A DNA stretch of 64,000 nt. Origin: Paraktedonobacter carboxidivorans. GTDB taxonomy: Bacteria > Chloroflexota > Ktedonobacteria > Ktedonobacterales > Ktedonobacteraceae. Where the stretch lies: positions 168,990 through 232,989 of the forward strand of contig JBEVTI010000005.1 in NCBI GenBank assembly GCA_041156125.1. The letters are read 5' to 3'. The notes below the pieces were generated by a model, which was not told where the DNA came from, made no database searches, and was given only the letters and a program-made list of their open reading frames with translations. Positions 60,342-64,000 of this stretch are shown here, one piece after another. Position numbers and translations under genes: made by a program. Within the stretch, counting starts at the first letter, position 1, and every line of letters starts with the position of its first letter.

Positions 60342-61115
60342 TTAGAATATCTCTAGTAAATCCTTAAGATCCTCTATTGTTAGATCAGGTACGATATCTA
60401 CTTGCTCTCTAGAAGATGTTTTGCGTACTGCTGGCTTTGGTTTCCAGATACCCAATATATTCAATTGTCTGGCTCCGCCAACATCAGCTTGCAGGTTGTC
60501 CCCTACCATAGCGGCCTCTTCTGGCAAGACGCTTAGATGCTCCAGAGCATATTTAAAAATGGCTGGATGGGGCTTGCGAATGCCTAAATCGGCGGAGATA
60601 GCCATATGCTGATACTCAAAGTATTCAAGCAGGCCCATATGGCGCAGATCCTCATAAAATGGCTGCCCACCATAGTTGCGGTTTGTCACGATGCCCAGCG
60701 TGTAACCACGCTGGCGTAAGGTCTGCAAGGTTGAAAGTGTATCGGGATATAAGACTCGCGAAACCGGAATGCGTACGCGCAGTGCCTCAAAGAGCTTCTG
60801 ACCGAGATCCCGATCAGCTTCAGATAGTCCCAACTGCCGTGAAGCCTGCACCATAGCCTGCACAAAATCAGGCTCGTATTCTGGTTGCTGCTGTTTTTCT
60901 TTAGAAATCCACTTTTCGCATAATTTATGTAACATACTGCCCAATGTCTGCATATCTTGAGAAGCAAAGATTTCTCCTCCAGGAGATCGGCGCAGCGTCA
61001 GCCCTGCTACGCGATATGTTTCTTCTTTCGCCAGGCGCATCCCTTCTTCCTGGCGCGTCCAGAGTGTGCTCCCCAGATCAAATAGCAAGCAACGAATATG
61101 AGGTTTTATTGGCAT
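60342..61115 (-). CDS. HAD-family hydrolase
   Basis: 257 residues. Motif I CLLFDLGSTLW (nucleophile Asp about 13; the second Asp is replaced by Ser-Thr), motif II IVTNRNYGG, motif III lysine in LGIRKPHPAIFKYAL and motif IV AMVGDNLQADVGGARQL. The helical cap lies between motifs I and II. Nucleophile Asp followed by LGST rather than DGTL hints at reduced acid-base catalysis, though some HAD-like enzymes carry it. Substrate unknown. The ribosome site (AAAGG) is weak. Confidence 0.85.
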   Translation of the reverse strand: MPIKPHIRCLLFDLGSTLWTRQEEGMRLAKEETYRVAGLTLRRSPGGEIFASQDMQTLGSMLHKLCEKWISKEKQQQPEYEPDFVQAMVQASRQLGLSEADRDLGQKLFEALRVRIPVSRVLYPDTLSTLQTLRQRGYTLGIVTNRNYGGQPFYEDLRHMGLLEYFEYQHMAISADLGIRKPHPAIFKYALEHLSVLPEEAAMVGDNLQADVGGARQLNILGIWKPKPAVRKTSSREQVDIVPDLTIEDLKDLLEIF

Positions 61116-61562
61116 AGAATACTTGACCTTTCTCTTTGCTACTTAGAGATTTCCAGGTTAGTACGACCAGAATAATTACTGGCAGTGTTAAATTCACTGG
61201 AAGGACCAGAGCAAGCCAATCCTTCAGCATGCACCAATGTGCACAAGAGGTGGAAGATCACAAGCTAGTTGAGTGCTGGACAAACTCTAGAGTAAATGGG
61301 TATGTATGCTACCCCTTCTATATAAAGAGGCCTCCGTGGCCAGGCCATCCAACGATCTGCCACCGACCAGCACAGTAACTACACGTGATTGCTATGTGAA
61401 TGGCCTCACAAGTATCCAGGCAATCAAGGTTAAACAGGACAGCTAACAAAGACCTGCCAAAGAATGTAGCTCTAAGAAAAGTGTAAGCAGTCTCTATGAT
61501 GTTTTCTTTAAGGCCAGGTAAAATCTTAGTCAAGATCATTGCTTAATAAACGCTTGCGCCAC
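61116..61562. other. Intergenic region between comM and the HAD gene
   Basis: 447 bases with no supported gene. A 73-codon minus-strand frame (61318-61539) lacks a ribosome site and a recognisable domain. The HAD promoter should lie near 61130-61200 but was not identified. Confidence 0.4.
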
Positions 61563-63095
61563 TTACATGCGTATCCTGGGCCGATACTGAATGGCTTCAG
61601 CGATATGATTTGCCTGGATCATCTTGCTGTCGGCGAGATCGGCGATAGTGCGGGCAAGTTTGAGGATGCGATGAAAGGCGCGAGCCGAGAGGTGGAGTTG
61701 TTGCATGGCGGCTTTGAGGAGTTTTTCACCCGAGACATCAACCTCACAGTAATCGCGCACTTCGGCTGGACCCATTTCAGCGTTGCTGGTGAGCCGCGTG
61801 CCAGCCAGGCGCTGCAGCTGGTGCTCGCGAGCCGCCTGGACACGCGCGCGAATCGTCGCGGAGTCCTCAGCTTTGCGTTTATCGGCCAGCTTCTCATAAT
61901 CAATGCGCGGTACTTCGATATGGATGTCGATACGGTCCAGCAGAGGTCCACTGATACGCTTCTGGTAGCGCGTAATTGAGGTAGCACTACAACTGCATTC
62001 GCGAATGGGGTCGCCATAGTAACCGCAGGGGCAGGGATTCATGGCCGCGACAAGCATAAAGTTCGCTGGATAGGTGACCGTGCCTTGCGCGCGTGAAATG
62101 GTGACAAGCTTATCTTCTAATGGTTGGCGCAGGACTTCCAGTACATTCTGGCCAAATTCAGGCAGTTCATCGAGAAAGAGCACTCCGCGATGAGAGAGGC
62201 TGATTTCGCCAGGACGCGGGATGCGCCCTCCACCAACCAGGCCAGCGTGGCTGATTGTGTGATGAGGCGCGCGAAAAGGGCGCTGTACTACCAGCGGTTT
62301 ATCCACTGGCAACATGCCACTGATGCTGTAGATCTTAGTGACCTCCAGCGCCTCGTCGATTATCATGCGAGGAAGAATCGAAGGTGTTGAGCGGGCTAGC
62401 AGGGTCTTGCCTGATCCAGGTGGCCCGCTCATCAGCAAATTATGGCCACCGCTTGCCGCAACCTCCAGAGCGCGTTTGACATGCTCCTGACCACGCACCG
62501 CAGCCATATCCTGGCCATGCATGTGCAGTTCGACCCTCTCCAGCACACTCCTATCTGGTACAAATGGCTCGATGAGTTGCTGCCCATTGAGGTGCGCGAC
62601 CAATTGCCCTAATGTCTCGACGGGATAAATCGTCACGCCCTCCACCAGCGCGGCCTCCAGGGCATCAGCAGCTGGCACAAACACTTCGTTCATGTGCTTC
62701 TCACTGGCCAACGCAACCATCGGCAGAATGCCATTTGTGTGCCGTAATGTTCCATCTAGCGAAAGCTCTCCCAGGAAAAGCTTTTTGCTCATCTCTGACT
62801 CCGCTATCGTGATCTCTTGCGATGCAACTAATATTCCTACGGCTATAGGAAGGTCATAGGCTGGACCTTCCTTGCGCAAATCGGCAGGCGCAAGGTTGAC
62901 TACCACACGCTTAAAGGGAAAGAGACAACCACTGTTCTTGATCGCCGAACGCACACGCTCTTTCGATTCGTTGACAGCAGTATCTGGGAGACCGACAATC
63001 TGAAAGACTTGCAAACCATTGGAGATGTCAAGCTCAACCTCTATTAAGGCACCCTCCAGGCCAATTATCGCACAACTCCGCACTTTCGATAGCAT
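61563..63095 (-). CDS. comM: Mg-chelatase-like AAA ATPase, ComM/YifB family
   Basis: 510 residues, full length. An N-terminal Lon-protease-like fold (IGLEGALIEVELDISNGL, GLPDTAVNESKERVRSAI, RKEGPAYDLPIAVGIL) precedes an AAA core with Walker A GPPGSGKT, Walker B VLFLDELPEF and MNPCPCGYYGDP. The C-terminal part has ARAFHRILKLARTIADL. In Gram-negative bacteria ComM is a hexameric helicase that extends heteroduplex during transformation. In other bacteria the role is less clear. There are no other competence genes here. Confidence 0.92.
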   Translation of the reverse strand: MLSKVRSCAIIGLEGALIEVELDISNGLQVFQIVGLPDTAVNESKERVRSAIKNSGCLFPFKRVVVNLAPADLRKEGPAYDLPIAVGILVASQEITIAESEMSKKLFLGELSLDGTLRHTNGILPMVALASEKHMNEVFVPAADALEAALVEGVTIYPVETLGQLVAHLNGQQLIEPFVPDRSVLERVELHMHGQDMAAVRGQEHVKRALEVAASGGHNLLMSGPPGSGKTLLARSTPSILPRMIIDEALEVTKIYSISGMLPVDKPLVVQRPFRAPHHTISHAGLVGGGRIPRPGEISLSHRGVLFLDELPEFGQNVLEVLRQPLEDKLVTISRAQGTVTYPANFMLVAAMNPCPCGYYGDPIRECSCSATSITRYQKRISGPLLDRIDIHIEVPRIDYEKLADKRKAEDSATIRARVQAAREHQLQRLAGTRLTSNAEMGPAEVRDYCEVDVSGEKLLKAAMQQLHLSARAFHRILKLARTIADLADSKMIQANHIAEAIQYRPRIRM

Positions 63096-63441
63096 ACATT
63101 CCTATCCTTTCCTACGACGTGTCTCCATCAAGCTCCTGCCAGAGAGGCTACTCCGCGAGAATTGTACATAGAAATATCGAAAATGTCAAGTAGTAGAAGA
63201 CTAAATCTACATTTATATACAAAAGTATAAATGTAATGATTCTTTAGCTGAATATGAGAGGAGTAATATCAGCGCTTGAAAAAGATAAATCTGTATTCTA
63301 ACTTCAATTTAAGCAAATCAGGTATAGCCGTGAGAAGCTGCCGCATCAGCAGGAAGCGAGGAGGTCGCGGCTGAGGATGGAGATCTGGGCTCTGGAGAGG
63401 CGCAACAAGGCTTGCTGCGAAATTGAGACCAGTTAGTGCGT
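63096..63441. other. Intergenic region between the MoaD-like gene and comM
   Basis: About 345 bases. The left half is AT-rich; 63330-63420 is GC-rich with GCCG/CGGC-type complementary segments, but I could not fold it into a known RNA. No gene supported. Confidence 0.35.
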
Positions 63442-63729
63442 TTAACTCGTTGCGGGAAGCACAATAACTTCCTGGCCGGGATTGAGCGTGATATTCAGGT
63501 CGTCGGCGCTGGTTACCAGGGCATTGTTCACAAAAATTTTGACATGACTACGTACCCGGCCCTCGGCTGTGCATAAGCACGCCCAGACGGCAGGATGCTG
63601 CTGCTCTAGTTCGGTGAGCAATTCTTCAAGCGTAGTCGCCTGTAAAGGAATCTGGCTTTTACCACCGCTATAGGCGCTCAATGTCGATGGCAGGCGCAAT
63701 GTCACCACGCCTTGTTTAGACTCTTGCAT
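63442..63729 (-). CDS. MoaD/ThiS-like ubiquitin-fold protein without C-terminal Gly-Gly
   Basis: 95 residues. The beta-grasp pattern is seen in VVTLRLPSTLSAYSGG, ATTLEELLTELEQQHPAVWA, VRSHVKIFVNNALV and PGQEVIVLPATS. Active MoaD and ThiS end in Gly-Gly, which is adenylated and thiocarboxylated; this protein ends in PATS. It may need no activation, be trimmed, or act as a non-carrier binding protein. No molybdopterin or thiamine genes are beside it. Confidence 0.8.
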   Translation of the reverse strand: MQESKQGVVTLRLPSTLSAYSGGKSQIPLQATTLEELLTELEQQHPAVWACLCTAEGRVRSHVKIFVNNALVTSADDLNITLNPGQEVIVLPATS

Positions 63730-63891
63730 GATATCCTTGTCTCTAGCTACACCTATCTCCCTGAGTTGGCCTGAATAATGATGCGCGTGCTCCCAAGTAT
63801 ACGCTTTTCAGGGGTGACTGGCAAGGTCTTTGCAGCTAATACTCAGGGTTTCTCAAAAGTCTTTTCCCCCGCCCGCCCACCCTGAGAAAAA

Positions 63892-63943
63892 CAGGGAGTG
63901 TGGAGAGATGGGCGCTGTGGCGCCCATCTCTCCACACTCCCTG
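63892..63943. repeat. Palindrome inside MITE copy 2
   Basis: Arms 63892-63915 and 63920-63943 are exact complements with the loop TGTG. Two stem pairs differ from copy 1, each changed on both strands. Confidence 0.85.
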
Positions 63944-63953
63944 GACCCTCCAA

Positions 63954-63967
63954 TGAAAACGTTTACA
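63954..63967 (-). promoter_or_regulatory. LacI/CcpA-type operator-like site inside MITE copy 2
   Basis: TGAAAACGTTTACA fits the cre consensus TGWAANCGNTNWCA at every position. It corresponds to 30681-30694 in copy 1. Confidence 0.45.
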
Positions 63968-64000
63968 AGAGCGCAAGACGACTTTTGAAAAATCCTGGGC

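Larger units (their letters stand above)
63844..63997 (-). mobile_element. 154-bp MITE-like element, copy 2 (inverted)
   Basis: The same element as at 30651-30804, in reverse orientation and equal length, with inverted ends CAGGGTTTCTC and the slightly decayed GAAAAATCCTG. The hairpin has paired substitutions relative to copy 1. The left flank is GCTAATACT; the right flank is cut by the window after three bases, so a target duplication cannot be judged. Confidence 0.85.

Noticed and set aside
61318..61539. 73-codon minus-strand frame, considered as a transposase fragment
   Set aside because: No DDE or helix-turn-helix pattern, no inverted repeats around it and no ribosome site.
61539..61979. 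146-codon plus-strand frame at the end of comM
   Set aside because: Antisense shadow of a conserved ATPase domain.

Overview
The window looks like chromosomal DNA of a heterotrophic, oxygen-respiring bacterium. Mixed GC content, frequent GTG and TTG starts, heme A synthase, a DhnA-type aldolase, a deoxyhypusine-synthase-like protein and large families of HAMP-type membrane proteins together suggest a Chloroflexota of the Ktedonobacteria type. That placement is inferred from gene content and was not tested. I saw no rRNA, tRNA, CRISPR array, integrase or intact transposase.

Layout. 1-1.8 kb: end of an APC permease with a C-terminal USP-like domain. 2.4-8.5 kb: a sugar ABC cassette (binding lipoprotein and two permeases, no ATPase), an amylo-alpha-1,6-glucosidase-like enzyme and a class I aldolase. 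8.5-17.3 kb, minus strand: MurJ, an MFS carrier, thioredoxin reductase, an esterase, a GNAT, an M20 peptidase and a Nudix hydrolase. 17.6-21.4 kb: an intracellular subtilase, then an AT-richer island with an orphan DNA methyltransferase and an XRE regulator. 21.7-27.6 kb: uvrB, a TIR protein with two seven-bladed WD40 propellers, and glnA. 28-33.6 kb: DHS-like protein, SHOCT protein, MgsA, a miniature transposable element, a PQQ-propeller lipoprotein and CtaA. 33.8-43.8 kb: a LacI-type regulator with its own operators, an LVIVD protein, UppP, an unknown protein, a methyltransferase, an EamA carrier, a HAMP membrane protein and a DUF2156-like protein. 44.2-51.1 kb: polyamine genes (AdoMet decarboxylase, agmatinase family), a lipoprotein, a disordered repeat protein, a radical SAM protein and a polyprenyl diphosphate synthase. 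51.1-56.5 kb: a zinc-knuckle-like small protein, a second HAMP membrane protein, PlsY, and a degenerate deacetylase paired with a methyltransferase. 56.5-63.7 kb, minus strand: siroheme synthesis with sulfite reductase, a HAD phosphatase, a ComM-like ATPase and a MoaD-like protein. The window ends in a second copy of the miniature element.

The functional groups are sugar uptake with oligosaccharide trimming and glycolysis; polyamine synthesis (SpeH, the SpeB family and the DHS-like protein, at two loci); and sulfite reduction with dedicated siroheme synthesis. Envelope synthesis is represented by MurJ, UppP, PlsY and the prenyl synthase.

The least ordinary signals are non-coding. A 154-bp element with inverted ends occurs twice; one copy has a 9-bp target duplication. 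Its internal hairpin has changed by compensatory substitutions, and it carries a LacI/cre-type operator. Many genes also end in very long, nearly perfect palindromes that often include the stop codon. Among proteins, the TIR-double-propeller fusion is the best candidate for an immune system component.
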